A stretch of 64,000 bases of DNA. Source: Streptomyces flaveolus (lineage in GTDB: Bacteria; Actinomycetota; Actinomycetes; Streptomycetales; Streptomycetaceae). The notes under the pieces were generated by a model. The model was not told the origin of the DNA and did no database searches. It was given only the letters and a program-made list of their open reading frames with translations. This document shows positions 42,995 through 51,581 of the stretch, one piece after another (the first letter of the stretch is position 1; each line of letters opens with the position of its first letter). The position numbers were made by a program, and so were the translations under genes. Where the stretch lies: the NCBI RefSeq assembly GCF_014648815.1, contig NZ_BMRV01000023.1:36446-100445 (forward strand), in the 5' to 3' direction.

Positions 42995-43038
42995 CTTATA
43001 CAAATGTCTTGTGCAAGCGCCCAAATTCTGAGTACTGT
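42995..43038 (+). promoter_or_regulatory. Esterase promoter with overlapping TetR operator
   Basis: TTGTGC (43009-43014) and TACTGT (43033-43038) are a -35/-10 pair with an 18-base spacer. The dyad CTTATACAA-N5-TTGTGCAAG (42995-43017; 7 of 9 arm positions match) covers the -35 box, where a repressor would block RNA polymerase. Confidence 0.6.
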
Positions 43039-43068
43039 CGTGCCGTACCCACCGATCGAGGAGATGTC

Positions 43069-44406
43069 ATGAGCCACAGCCACCCCGTCAGCCGCCGTCT
43101 GCTCGGCCAGGCCACCGCCGTCCTCGCCGTGGGAACCCTCGGCACCGGCACCGCCGCGGCGTCGGCCCCCTCGGCTGCCGAGCCCATCAGCGTCCTGAAC
43201 CGCAGTGCGCTGCCCCTGAACGACCTGGAGGGACTCGGCCGCATGGTCGGCGACGCCCGCGTCGTGGGCCTGGGCGAGGCCAGCCACAGCGCCCACGAGT
43301 TCTTCACACTCAAACAAAGACTCTTCTGCCACCTCGTCGCCGCCGAGGGCTTCACCACGTTCGCTCTGGAGGCGAGTTGGAGCACCGGCCTGCGCCTGGA
43401 CGCCTACGTCACCCGCGGCACGGGTGACCCCGCGCGGATCATGCAAGAGGAGTTCCAGGGGCAGTACGTGTTCTGGAACACCCAGGAGTACCTGGACCTG
43501 ATCCGGTGGATGCGCCGCTACAACACGAGCCATCCCGGCCGGCCGCAGCTGCGGTTCGTGGGCAACGACCTCGGTTACGCAGGCGGCGAGGCCTTCGCCC
43601 AAGTCACCGACTACCTCGCCGCGCACCGTCCCGACCTGGCCTGGCAGGTCTCAGACCTGTACGCGGGCCTGAAGCCGACGGCCGGGACACAGGCGGGGGC
43701 GTGGATGGCCGGCCAGCTGGGCAAGGACCCGTCGGCCCGCCGGGCGGAGGCCGACCGGGCCGACGCCGCCCTGGCACTGCTCCGTGACCACGGCCGGCCC
43801 CGCACGGCCGGCCGCGACGCCGAGCGGGCGCACGCCTGGGCCCTCCAGAACGCCACCGCCATCACTCAGAGCTTCACCGGCTACGCCTTCCCCGACGACC
43901 AGTTCCCCGAGCGCATGCGCTACCGCGACCGGGTCATGGCCGACAACACCGCCTGGTGGCTGCGGCATGAGGGCGGCCGCATCCTGCTCGCCTCCAACAA
44001 CGGCCACGTCGCCTACACCAGCGACAACCCGAAGGAGTTCCCGGAGCCCACCGGCGCCTTCCTGCGGGCCGGGCTCGGTCAGGACTACGTCAGCATCGGC
44101 GTGACCTTCCACCAGGGCACCGTCAACGCCCTGCCCGGCTTCACGGCCCAGCGGCCCCGGCGGTACACCGTCGCACCGGCGCCGAGGGGCTACAACGAGC
44201 ACACCCTCGACAGGCTTCGCCACCGCGACTTCAGCCTGGACCTGCGCACCGCGCCCGAGGCGGCCCGAGCCTGGCTCGCCGCGGCGCGTCCCACCCGCTC
44301 CTACGGCCTGTACTGGTCGACCGACGACCCGGACACCGCGCTCGGCCTGTCGTACGACATCCTCGTCCACTTCCACCGGGTGGAAGCCGCCCACGTCCTC
44401 CGGTGA
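43069..44406 (+). CDS. Erythromycin esterase family protein, exported
   Basis: A 445-residue hydrolase of the EreA/EreB-like superfamily, some members of which open macrolide lactone rings. The N-terminus SRRLLGQATAVLAVGTLGTG is a twin-arginine-like signal. The conserved pocket residues Glu70, His73 and His76 lie in LGEASHSAHEFF, and a further histidine is in LLASNNGHVAY. GAGGAGATGTC precedes the ATG. Many relatives in actinomycetes have unknown substrates, so macrolide resistance is possible but not shown. A TetR gene is divergent. Confidence 0.82.
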   Translation: MSHSHPVSRRLLGQATAVLAVGTLGTGTAAASAPSAAEPISVLNRSALPLNDLEGLGRMVGDARVVGLGEASHSAHEFFTLKQRLFCHLVAAEGFTTFALEASWSTGLRLDAYVTRGTGDPARIMQEEFQGQYVFWNTQEYLDLIRWMRRYNTSHPGRPQLRFVGNDLGYAGGEAFAQVTDYLAAHRPDLAWQVSDLYAGLKPTAGTQAGAWMAGQLGKDPSARRAEADRADAALALLRDHGRPRTAGRDAERAHAWALQNATAITQSFTGYAFPDDQFPERMRYRDRVMADNTAWWLRHEGGRILLASNNGHVAYTSDNPKEFPEPTGAFLRAGLGQDYVSIGVTFHQGTVNALPGFTAQRPRRYTVAPAPRGYNEHTLDRLRHRDFSLDLRTAPEAARAWLAAARPTRSYGLYWSTDDPDTALGLSYDILVHFHRVEAAHVLR

Positions 44407-44504
44407 CTCAACAGGCGGAGGGAGCCGGGCTCCGAAAAGGGGTCCATCGACACGGAGCGGTGCGGCGACCTCCTTGAGGCTCACTGCGACGACCAGGTTG
44501 ACGA

Positions 44505-44542
44505 CGAAAGCGCGCCGCCCCCACCCGGGCGACGCGCTTTCG
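44505..44542. terminator. Hairpin between convergent genes
   Basis: CGAAAGCGCG pairs with CGCGCTTTCG around an 18-base loop, about 100 bases after the esterase stop and before the end of the broken phosphatase gene. Confidence 0.6.
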
Positions 44543-44635
44543 CCGCGTTGTGCAAGAACGCCCGGCGCCACGCTGAGGTGCTCAGTCGCTGGCCACCACC
44601 TACCGGACCGGTAGACGAGAAGGCGCCTTCAGCGA

Positions 44636-45291
44636 CTAGGAGCGGTCGCGCCGGCCGGGGCCCCTGTCCTCAGGGAAGTTTCCTTCCGGGCCGAGCGGGT
44701 GTTCCTCCCACAGGAGAGCCTGCCAGCCTCGGCCGGGCGAGCCGGAGAGGACGACGACGCCGATGTTGCCGAGCGGGTGGCTGGACGCGTACGCCACGTC
44801 GACGTTGGCGGCTCGGGCTGCCACCCACGTACGGATCATTGCGCCGTGGCTGACCATGGCCACTGTTTTCGCACCTGTTCCCGCTGTCTCGGTGACGACA
44901 GCGTCGAAGCGGCCCAGGGCCTCCACGCCGTTCTCTGCGCCAAGCATCCTGCGGCCGGTGTCCCCTTCGGCCCAGGCGAAGGCGGTGGAGAGATAGATGG
45001 CGGCAGCGTCGTCCTCGCCACGCATCTCCAAGTCGCCGGCGGACAGTTCCCTGATCCCGTCCCGTACTTGGACCTCAAGCCGCGTCGCGGCAGCCAGTGG
45101 AGCTGCGGTCAGTTGGGTGCGCAACAGTGTGGAGGCGTCAGGGCATCGATCTGCTCCGCCGCCAGAACCTGCGGTAGCGCGGCGGCTTGCTCCTGCCCCA
45201 GGGGTGTCAGCGCCGGTCCCGGTGCCTCGGTGTCCAGCAGGTGCTTCAGGTTGGACGGAGTCTGGCCACGGCGTATGAGCAGCAGACGCAT
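44636..45291 (-). pseudogene. Histidine phosphatase gene, frameshifted and with a mutated active site
   Basis: The first frame, from ATG 45291, reads MRLLLIRRGQTPSNLKHLLD and on to EQIDAL, then hits a stop. The continuation DASTLLRTQLTAAPLAAATR lies in another frame and runs to the end with MVSHGAMIRTWVAARA. Two lesions are visible: a frameshift near 45135, and the catalytic motif RHG changed to RRG, explained by one CAT to CGT change. The second active-site histidine (SHG) remains. Loss of the nucleophile histidine would kill the enzyme even without the frameshift. Confidence 0.75.
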
Positions 45292-45442
45292 ACGGGATTA
45301 CCTCCACAGGGCGGAACAAGTCGCTCCACTCTGCCACCAGAGCCTTTCTCCCACCGCGCGGGGACCGGCACCGGCACCGGTCACCCCCATCTGCCACCCG
45401 CGACGCCGTTGGAGGCGCCGCGGGGCTTGGTCGCGGTGTCGG

Positions 45443-45889
45443 TCAGCCCGGCAGGCCACCGGTGTAGCGGTAGATGTCGCCGACCGAGTTGACGTGCCAG
45501 ACGGTGCCGTCGGCCGCGGCTCCGATGTCGGTGCCCGCGCCTGGGATCTGCTGCCAGGGGCTGGCGTCGTTGTTGGTGTACGTGTAGATGCTGCCGCCCG
45601 CGTTCACGCCCCACACCGAGGTGCGGGAGCCAGAGGCGATGGCCTTCAGCCCGCCGCTGATCTGCTTCCAATGGCCGCTGTCCTGGTCGCGGTGTAGCGG
45701 TAGATGTTGCCGGCGGAGTTGACCCCCCGCACCGTGCCGTCGGCGCCTGCGCCGATGTCGGTGAGGGCGCCGGGGATCTGTTGCCAGGGGCTGGCGTCGG
45801 TTCCCTGCCGCGTTCACGCCCCACACGTTGGTCCGCGACCCCACCGCGATCCGCACCAGCGCACCGCTGACCTGCTTCCAATCGGCCAT
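45443..45889 (-). pseudogene. Frameshifted tectonin-like beta-propeller protein
   Basis: From ATG 45889 the frame reads DWKQVSGALVRIAVGSRTNV and WGVNAAG. The next repeat continues in a second frame (DASPWQQIPGALTDIGAG), and the third and fourth repeats return to the first frame (HWKQISGGLKAIASGSRTSV and later GDIYRYTGG). The repeats of about 43 residues have the W-x-Q-I-x-G and VWGVN-x-x-G-x-IYxYT pattern of tectonin lectins. A short deletion near 45802 and a single-base shift near 45690 break it. Either decay or assembly errors in repetitive DNA could be the cause. Confidence 0.6.
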
Positions 45890-46283
45890 CGCGCCGACTC
45901 CCTCCGCTCAGGGATGATGCAGGTGAATGCTCCCCAGGCGGAACGATTCGCCGTGTGGGTGACCTTTCGCGCTCGTCGTTCCGACCGTCCGGAAAGAGGG
46001 CTTTTGTAGAAATGATTCTCGTTTGATCTGGGGTCCCGACGGGCCCAGGGTCCGTCAAGGCGACGGGAATCGCCGTCGCCCATACGGGTTCACCGCAGAC
46101 GCCAGCTTGACGCCTGTCGCCTCCGTACGGCGTCCAGGTGCCCGGGTGCGGCGTCGGCCCATTGTGGCGGGTTAGGTATCGCGCAGGCGGGTGCAGGAGC
46201 GCCTGCCACCGGTACAGGAAGCGGTCAAGGCTGTTCGGGGAGGGACGACACCGGCTTTGCCCAAGCCACGCCCCTGTCGCCGG
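45890..46283. other. Gap without a supported gene
   Basis: The 394 bases hold an AT-richer patch at about 45995-46020, perhaps a promoter for the tectonin gene, and several short inverted repeats. No open frame looks real. Confidence 0.5.
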
Positions 46284-47180
46284 TCAGGGTGACGTGTGCG
46301 GGATTTCCGGGCTGGGCGCGGCTACGGGCGCGGTCATGTCGAGCAGCAGCATGGCGTCGTGGTCGGGTGTGCCGGGTTCGGCGGTGTAGACGCCGATGCG
46401 CTGGCCCGGGGTGCCTTCCAGGTGCATGGACTGGGAGGTGAGCGTGACCGTGCCGACGCGGGGGTGCTGGAAGGTTTTCTGCGCGGGTTTGCGGCCGGTG
46501 ACCTCGTAGCGTTCCCACAGCCGGGCGAATTCGGGGCTCTTGAGAAGGAGCTCGCCGACGAGGTTGGTCAGGTCAGGAGCGTCTGGGGCGGTGCCCGCGA
46601 CAGCGCGCAGCCGGGCGACGCAGCCGGTGATCTGGCGGTCCCAGTCCGGGAACAGATTCTGCGCGGCCGGGTGGAGGAAGAGGTAGCGGGCGAGGTTGCG
46701 GTGCTTGGCCGGCCAGTCGTCCAAGCCCGCGTACAGGGCAAGGCCGCCCGGGTTCCAGGCCAGCATGTCCATGCTGCGGCTGATGACGTAGGCCGGGTTA
46801 GGCCGCAGCGACTCCAGCAGGAGCTTCAGGTGGGGGCGCACGGTGCGGCTTGGGGCCGGGGGCGGCTCGGGGGCGTAGCGGGCGGCACGTGCGGCGAGCT
46901 CACGCAGGTGCTGATGTTCCTGGTCGTCCATGTGCAGGGCGCGTGCGAGGGAGTCGAGGACTGCGGGACTGGGGCGGGTCTCCTTGCCGCGTTCCAGGCG
47001 TACGTAGTAGTCGATGCTGATCCCGGCGAGGGTGGCCAGCTCCTCGCGGCGCAGGCCGGGGGTGCGGCGAACGCCGGCGCCGACGGTGAGGCCAACGTGT
47101 TCGGGACTGGTCTGGGTGCGGCGGGCGCGCAGGAAACGGCCCAGCTCGGCGCCCTCGCTGTGCGCGCTCGTCGATGCCAT
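46284..47180 (-). CDS. XRE-family regulator with MmyB-like ligand domain
   Basis: A 298-residue regulator. The N-terminal helix-turn-helix (TPGLRREELATLAGISIDYY) is followed by the MmyB-like PAS domain (AYVISRSMDMLAWNPGGLAL, ARYLFLHPAAQNLFPDW), which in relatives binds a fatty acid or similar small ligand. It is divergent from the aldo/keto reductase operon, a very common Streptomyces arrangement, and probably controls it. The ATG at 47180 was preferred because upstream codons give unrelated sequence. A paralogue with the same architecture lies at 52535-53425. Confidence 0.88.
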   Translation of the reverse strand: MASTSAHSEGAELGRFLRARRTQTSPEHVGLTVGAGVRRTPGLRREELATLAGISIDYYVRLERGKETRPSPAVLDSLARALHMDDQEHQHLRELAARAARYAPEPPPAPSRTVRPHLKLLLESLRPNPAYVISRSMDMLAWNPGGLALYAGLDDWPAKHRNLARYLFLHPAAQNLFPDWDRQITGCVARLRAVAGTAPDAPDLTNLVGELLLKSPEFARLWERYEVTGRKPAQKTFQHPRVGTVTLTSQSMHLEGTPGQRIGVYTAEPGTPDHDAMLLLDMTAPVAAPSPEIPHTSP

Positions 47181-47397
47181 GACTCCAGTTTCACCCGCCT
47201 GGCACCCGCCCCAGGGGCGGGAGAGGGGTCCTGTCATTACCCCCGAAGAGCCCGCCCTGCCACACCGGAGCAATCCGGGCGAAGGTGAATGAGGAAGACG
47301 CCGGCCTCATCGCCGCCGCCCTGGCTCCAACCGGCACGACCCGCCGGACCGGGCGAAAGGGAGAGGCCAGGTGACACCATGATCGGAAGAGGGCGAG

Positions 47398-48375
47398 ATG
47401 CGCTACATCAAGCTGCGTGACCTGGAGGTTTCCCGGATCGGGCTGGGCGCGATGGGTATGTCCCACGGCTACACCGGCTCGGGCACCGACGACGCGGAGT
47501 CGATCAGAACCGTGCACCGAGCCCTCGAGCTGGGCGTCACCCTCATCGACACCGCCGAGATCTACGGCCCCTACATCAACGAGGAACTGCTCGCCCGGGC
47601 GCTGAAGGGCCGCCGGGACAAGGCGGTGCTTGCCACCAAGTTCGGCCTGGTCTCGCACGCCGGCGAGGGCGCGTGGAACCTGGACTCCAGCCCGGCCAAC
47701 ATCCGCACCGCCGTCGAGGGCTCCCTGAAGCGGCTGGGCACAGACCACATCGACCTGTACTACCAGCACCGAGTGGACCCGAACACTCCGATCGAGGAGA
47801 CCGCCAGCGCCGTGCGCGAGCTGATCGCAGAGGGCAAGGTGCGGGCTTTTGGCCTCTCGGAGGCGGGCCCGGACACGATCCGCCGCGCCCACGCAGTCCA
47901 GCCGGTCACCGCAGTGCAGTCCGAGTACTCCCTGTTCACCCGCGGCATAGAGGACCGTGTCCTGCCCGTCCTGCGGGAGCTGAACATCGGCCTCGTGCCG
48001 TTCTCCCCGCTGGGCCGCGGCTTCCTGACCGGCACCGTGCGCTCCACCGACCAGTTCGACGAGAACGATTTCCGCCGCGACAACCCGCGCTTCACCGGCG
48101 AGAACTTCCAGCGCAACCTGGCGCTGGCCGACGAGGTCAAGGCCCTGGCCGATGAGGCCGGTGCCACCCCCGGGCAGGTGGCACTGGCCTGGCTGCTCGC
48201 CCAGGGCGACGACATCGCCCCGATCCCCGGCACCAAGCGCGTGACCCGTGTCGAGGAGAACACCGCCGCCGACGCCGTCACGCTGACCGCCGAGCAGCTC
48301 GACAGGCTCTCCAGCCTGCCGCCCGCCTCCGGCGACACCCACACCGAGGCCCAGGCGCAGATGCTCGAACGCTGA
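47398..48375 (+). CDS. Aldo/keto reductase
   Basis: A 325-residue (beta/alpha)8 NADPH-dependent reductase of the YajO/AKR13 type. The catalytic tetrad can be followed: Asp in LIDTAEIYGPY (with the Tyr), Lys in LATKFGLV and His in YYQHRVD. The C-terminal IPGTKRVTRVEENTAA is the NADP phosphate-binding segment. First gene of a four-gene operon with an alcohol dehydrogenase, a second aldo/keto reductase and a flavodoxin-like protein; it probably reduces toxic aldehydes or quinones. GAAGAGGGCGAG precedes the ATG. Confidence 0.9.
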   Translation: MRYIKLRDLEVSRIGLGAMGMSHGYTGSGTDDAESIRTVHRALELGVTLIDTAEIYGPYINEELLARALKGRRDKAVLATKFGLVSHAGEGAWNLDSSPANIRTAVEGSLKRLGTDHIDLYYQHRVDPNTPIEETASAVRELIAEGKVRAFGLSEAGPDTIRRAHAVQPVTAVQSEYSLFTRGIEDRVLPVLRELNIGLVPFSPLGRGFLTGTVRSTDQFDENDFRRDNPRFTGENFQRNLALADEVKALADEAGATPGQVALAWLLAQGDDIAPIPGTKRVTRVEENTAADAVTLTAEQLDRLSSLPPASGDTHTEAQAQMLER

Positions 48376-48422
48376 TTCATCCACCGCCCCGCACGACCCC
48401 CCGTTTGGAGAAGTAGTCCCTG

Positions 48423-49451
48423 ATGCGTGCAGCAGTGATGTACGGAGCCGGCGACGTCCGCGTCGAGGACCGGCCCGACCCGAAGATCGTCCAGCCGACC
48501 GACGCGGTGGTGCGCACGGTGGCCGCGTGCGTGTGCGGCAGCGACCTGTGGCCGTACGGGTCGATGCCCGCCACCGACGCAGGCCGCCCCATGGGGCATG
48601 AGTTCCTCGGCGTCGTCGAGGAGACCGGCGCGGACGTGACGGGCCTGAAGACCGGTGATCTGGTCGTCGCCCCGTTCACCTACAGCGACAACACCTGCGA
48701 CTACTGCGCCAAGGGCCTGCACATCTCGTGCCGCAACGGCGGCCGGTACGGCTTCGACGGTGTCGACGGCGGCCAGGGCGAAGCCGTCCGCGTCCCCTAC
48801 GCCAACGGCACCCTGGTCAAGCTGCCGGTGGCCGCCGACTCCGCACTGCTGCCCTCGTTGCTGGCCCTCTCTGACGTGATGACCACCGGCCACCATGGCG
48901 CAATCACCGCTGGCGTCACCCGCGGAGATGCAGTGCTCGTGGTCGGGGACGGCGCGGTCGGCCTGTGCGCGGTGATCGCAGCCAAGCGGCTCGGCGCCGA
49001 GCGGATCGTGCTCGCCGGCCGCCACGAAGCCCGCACCAGCCTCGGCCGGGAGTTCGGCGCGACCGACGTGGTCGCCGAGCGCGGCCAGGAGGGCATCGCC
49101 CGCATCCGCGAACTGACCGGCGGCGTGGACAAGGTGATCGAGGCCGTCGGCACCCGCCCGGCCCTCGACACAGCGCTCGGTGCAGTCCTGGACGGGGGCA
49201 CCATCAGCCGACTGGGCGTCCCCCAGTACGAGCAGGGGCCGATCGGCCCGGCCGAGTTCATGCGCAACATCACCCTGACCGGCGGCGCCAGCCCCGCCCG
49301 CGCCTACATCGAGCAGCTGCTGCCCGATGTCCTGGACGGCACCATCACCCCCGGCCGTGTCTTCGACCAGACCTTCCCCCTCGACCGGGCACCGGACGCC
49401 TACCGGGCCATGGCCGACCGCCAGGTCCTCAAGGCGCTCATCCGCCCCTGA
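48423..49451 (+). CDS. Zinc-dependent alcohol dehydrogenase
   Basis: A 342-residue medium-chain dehydrogenase. Catalytic zinc ligands are Cys in VCGSDLW and the His-Glu of MGHEFLG. The structural zinc loop is reduced to NTCDYCAKGLHISCRNGG. The Rossmann segment reads VLVVGDGAVGLCAVIAAKRL. It reduces or oxidises an alcohol/aldehyde pair; the substrate is unknown. It lies 47 bases after the first aldo/keto reductase and 38 bases before the second, so it is co-transcribed with them. Confidence 0.9.
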   Translation: MRAAVMYGAGDVRVEDRPDPKIVQPTDAVVRTVAACVCGSDLWPYGSMPATDAGRPMGHEFLGVVEETGADVTGLKTGDLVVAPFTYSDNTCDYCAKGLHISCRNGGRYGFDGVDGGQGEAVRVPYANGTLVKLPVAADSALLPSLLALSDVMTTGHHGAITAGVTRGDAVLVVGDGAVGLCAVIAAKRLGAERIVLAGRHEARTSLGREFGATDVVAERGQEGIARIRELTGGVDKVIEAVGTRPALDTALGAVLDGGTISRLGVPQYEQGPIGPAEFMRNITLTGGASPARAYIEQLLPDVLDGTITPGRVFDQTFPLDRAPDAYRAMADRQVLKALIRP

Positions 49452-49489
49452 CCACCCGCCCCCGCCCTCCAGCGAAGGACATCCCACTC

Positions 49490-50341
49490 ATGCAGACCGT
49501 CACCCTCAACAACGGCGTCGAGATGCCGCTCCTCGGCTTCGGCGTCTACCAGATCCCCGCCGAGGACACCGAACGCGCCGTCTCCGAGGCCCTGGCCGCC
49601 GGCTACCGCCTGCTGGACACCGCCGCCGCCTATGGCAACGAGGAAGCCGTCGGCCGCGCCATCAAGTCCAGCGGCATCCCGCGCGAGGACCTGTTCGTCA
49701 CCACCAAACTGTGGGTCCAGGACGCCCCCGCCCAGGACAACACCCGCCGCGCATTCGAAACTTCCCTGACCAAGCTGGGCCTGGACCACCTCGACCTGTA
49801 CCTGATGCACCAGCCCTTCGGCGACGTCTACGGCCAGTGGCGCGCCATGGAGGCGCTCCACCGCGAGGGCGTGGCCAAGGCGATCGGGGTCGCCAATTTC
49901 TACCCTGACCGGCTGATCGACCTGATCGTCAACAACGAGATCACCCCGCAGGTCAACCAGATTGAAACCCATCCCTTCTTCCAGCGCGTCGACTACCAGG
50001 ACCTCATGCGTGAGCACGGCGTGCAGATCCAGTCCTGGGGCGGATTCGCCGAAGGCAAGAACGACCTGTTCACCAACCCCCTGCTCGCCGAGATCGGCAA
50101 GCAGCACCACAAGTCCGTCGCCCAGGTCGTCCTGCGCTGGCTCACCCAGCGCGGCGTCATCGCCATCCCCAAGTCCGTGCGCGCCGAGCGCATGGCCGAG
50201 AACATCGACGTCTTCGACTTCCAGCTCACCGACGAGCAGATGGCCCAGATCGCCACCCTCGACACAGGCAGCTCCCTCTTCTTCGACCACCACGACCCCG
50301 AGATGGTCGCCTGGCTCGCCAAGCGCCGCCTGGACAGCTGA
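49490..50341 (+). CDS. Aldo/keto reductase, 2,5-diketo-gluconate reductase type
   Basis: A 283-residue enzyme of the AKR5-like group. The start LNNGVEMPLLGFGVYQIPAE is typical. The tetrad lies in LLDTAAAYGNE (Asp, Tyr), VTTKLWVQ (Lys) and LYLMHQPFGD (His). The cofactor segment is IPKSVRAERMAENIDVFDF. It differs from the first aldo/keto reductase of the operon in family, so the two should have different substrates. AGCGAAGGAC precedes the ATG. Confidence 0.9.
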   Translation: MQTVTLNNGVEMPLLGFGVYQIPAEDTERAVSEALAAGYRLLDTAAAYGNEEAVGRAIKSSGIPREDLFVTTKLWVQDAPAQDNTRRAFETSLTKLGLDHLDLYLMHQPFGDVYGQWRAMEALHREGVAKAIGVANFYPDRLIDLIVNNEITPQVNQIETHPFFQRVDYQDLMREHGVQIQSWGGFAEGKNDLFTNPLLAEIGKQHHKSVAQVVLRWLTQRGVIAIPKSVRAERMAENIDVFDFQLTDEQMAQIATLDTGSSLFFDHHDPEMVAWLAKRRLDS

Positions 50342-50433
50342 ACGGCGCTCATTGCTGGCCGCGGGTGCCCTGAAGCCAACGTCCGGGGCGCCCGCCCGGG
50401 CCTCCACTCCGCCAATGCCGGGAGCCGTCCACC

Positions 50434-51120
50434 ATGATCACCCACACCGTCCTGCCGAACCGGCGCACCGTTCTGCGCAGCGCACTGGCGACCGCAACCG
50501 CCGCTTTGAGTGCGACCCACCTAGCGGGCTGCTCACCGTCCTCACCGAACTCCAGCGCCTCCTCCGAGTCCACCGCGACGACCGGAAGCAACGAGAAGCG
50601 AGTCCTGCTGGCCTACTTCTCCCGACCGGGCGAGAATTACTACAACGGCGGACGTATCGACCTGAAGGTCGGCAACACCGAGGTGCTCGCCGACAAGATC
50701 GGCAGCCGCATCAGCTGCGATACCTACCGCATCCAGGCCGCCGACCCCTACCCGCACGACTATGACGCGACCGTAGAGCGCAACGTCCGCGAGCAGGACA
50801 CCGACGCCCGCCCGGCCATCGAAGGCGGCCTGCCCTCCCTCGACGACTACGACACCATCCTCCTGGCCAGTCCCATCTGGAACGTCCGAGCACCCATGAT
50901 CATGACGACGTTCACCGAAGCACTCGACTTCCGAGGCAAGACCATCCACCCGGTCACCACCTACGCCATGAGCGGCCTGGGCACCACCGAACGCGACTAC
51001 GTCGCCTCCTGCCCCGGCGCGACCATCGCCGAGGGCCTCGCGGTACGCGGCGAAGAGGTCAAGGACGCCGACACCGAAGTTGAGGCATGGCTGCGACGTA
51101 TTCGGCTGCCCAACCGGTAA
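50434..51120 (+). CDS. Exported flavodoxin-like lipoprotein
   Basis: A 228-residue protein with a twin-arginine motif (NRRTVLRSAL) and a lipobox ending at Cys33 (HLAGC), so it is probably a folded, cofactor-loaded lipoprotein outside the membrane. The flavodoxin fold starts at KRVLLAYFSRPGENYY, with the FMN phosphate loop replaced by SRPGENYY, and continues with ILLASPIWNVRAPMIMTTF. Relatives annotated as flavodoxins sit with aldo/keto reductases in many genomes. It is the last gene of this operon. Confidence 0.82.
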   Translation: MITHTVLPNRRTVLRSALATATAALSATHLAGCSPSSPNSSASSESTATTGSNEKRVLLAYFSRPGENYYNGGRIDLKVGNTEVLADKIGSRISCDTYRIQAADPYPHDYDATVERNVREQDTDARPAIEGGLPSLDDYDTILLASPIWNVRAPMIMTTFTEALDFRGKTIHPVTTYAMSGLGTTERDYVASCPGATIAEGLAVRGEEVKDADTEVEAWLRRIRLPNR

Positions 51121-51181
51121 AGGCTCCTGCCGGGCACGTCACGGCCCGTCCGGATGCCAGTGCTTACGGCTGTTCATCCTC

Positions 51182-51275
51182 GCCGCTGACCCGGCCACGC
51201 AGCGGGCGCAGACCACCGCCAGCGTGCGACGGCGGCACGGAAGCTGTAGCGGCCCAGGCCGTTGAGGTTCGCGTG
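51182..51275 (-). pseudogene. Short Tn3-type TnpA remnant
   Basis: The minus strand reads HANLNGLGRYSFRAAVA and, one frame over, GLRPLRG. This corresponds to the last 25 residues of the Tn3 transposases also seen at 41801-42164. It is immediately followed on the right by a ligase tail in the other direction. Confidence 0.5.
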
Positions 51276-51294
51276 GCGAGCACTCTGGCTGGGG

Positions 51295-51480
51295 CAGGAC
51301 TTCAGCGCCGGCTGGGGCAGTCGCGACGTCCTGGACGTCACGCTCGTCGCCCCGGAGTTCGTGGTGGAAGTCGCGGCCGATGTCGCCCGTGACGCGGCCA
51401 GCCGGTGGCGCCATCCCGTACGGCCGCAGCCTCCGTGCCCCGACGTGTCTCCGGGTGCTGTGACGCGGTTCGGTGACTGA
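51295..51480 (+). pseudogene. C-terminal tail of an ATP-dependent DNA ligase
   Basis: The frame reads QDFSAGWGSRDVLDVTLVAP, EFVVEVAADVARD, RWRHPVRPQ and DVSPGAVTRFGD to a stop. It aligns with RFSAGWGTRESIDHRPVVPD and the HPVRYLRV tail of the larger fragment at 35470-36171, but as a clearly divergent lineage. Only the end of the OB-fold domain is left. Confidence 0.6.
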
Positions 51481-51581
51481 TCGCACACGGGCGCGAGCGT
51501 TCGAGGCGACATGCCACGGCCACCAGGAAGGAGAGGAAGGCGCCAGATCACCGGGCTATCATCAACTGGACGACCCGCACC

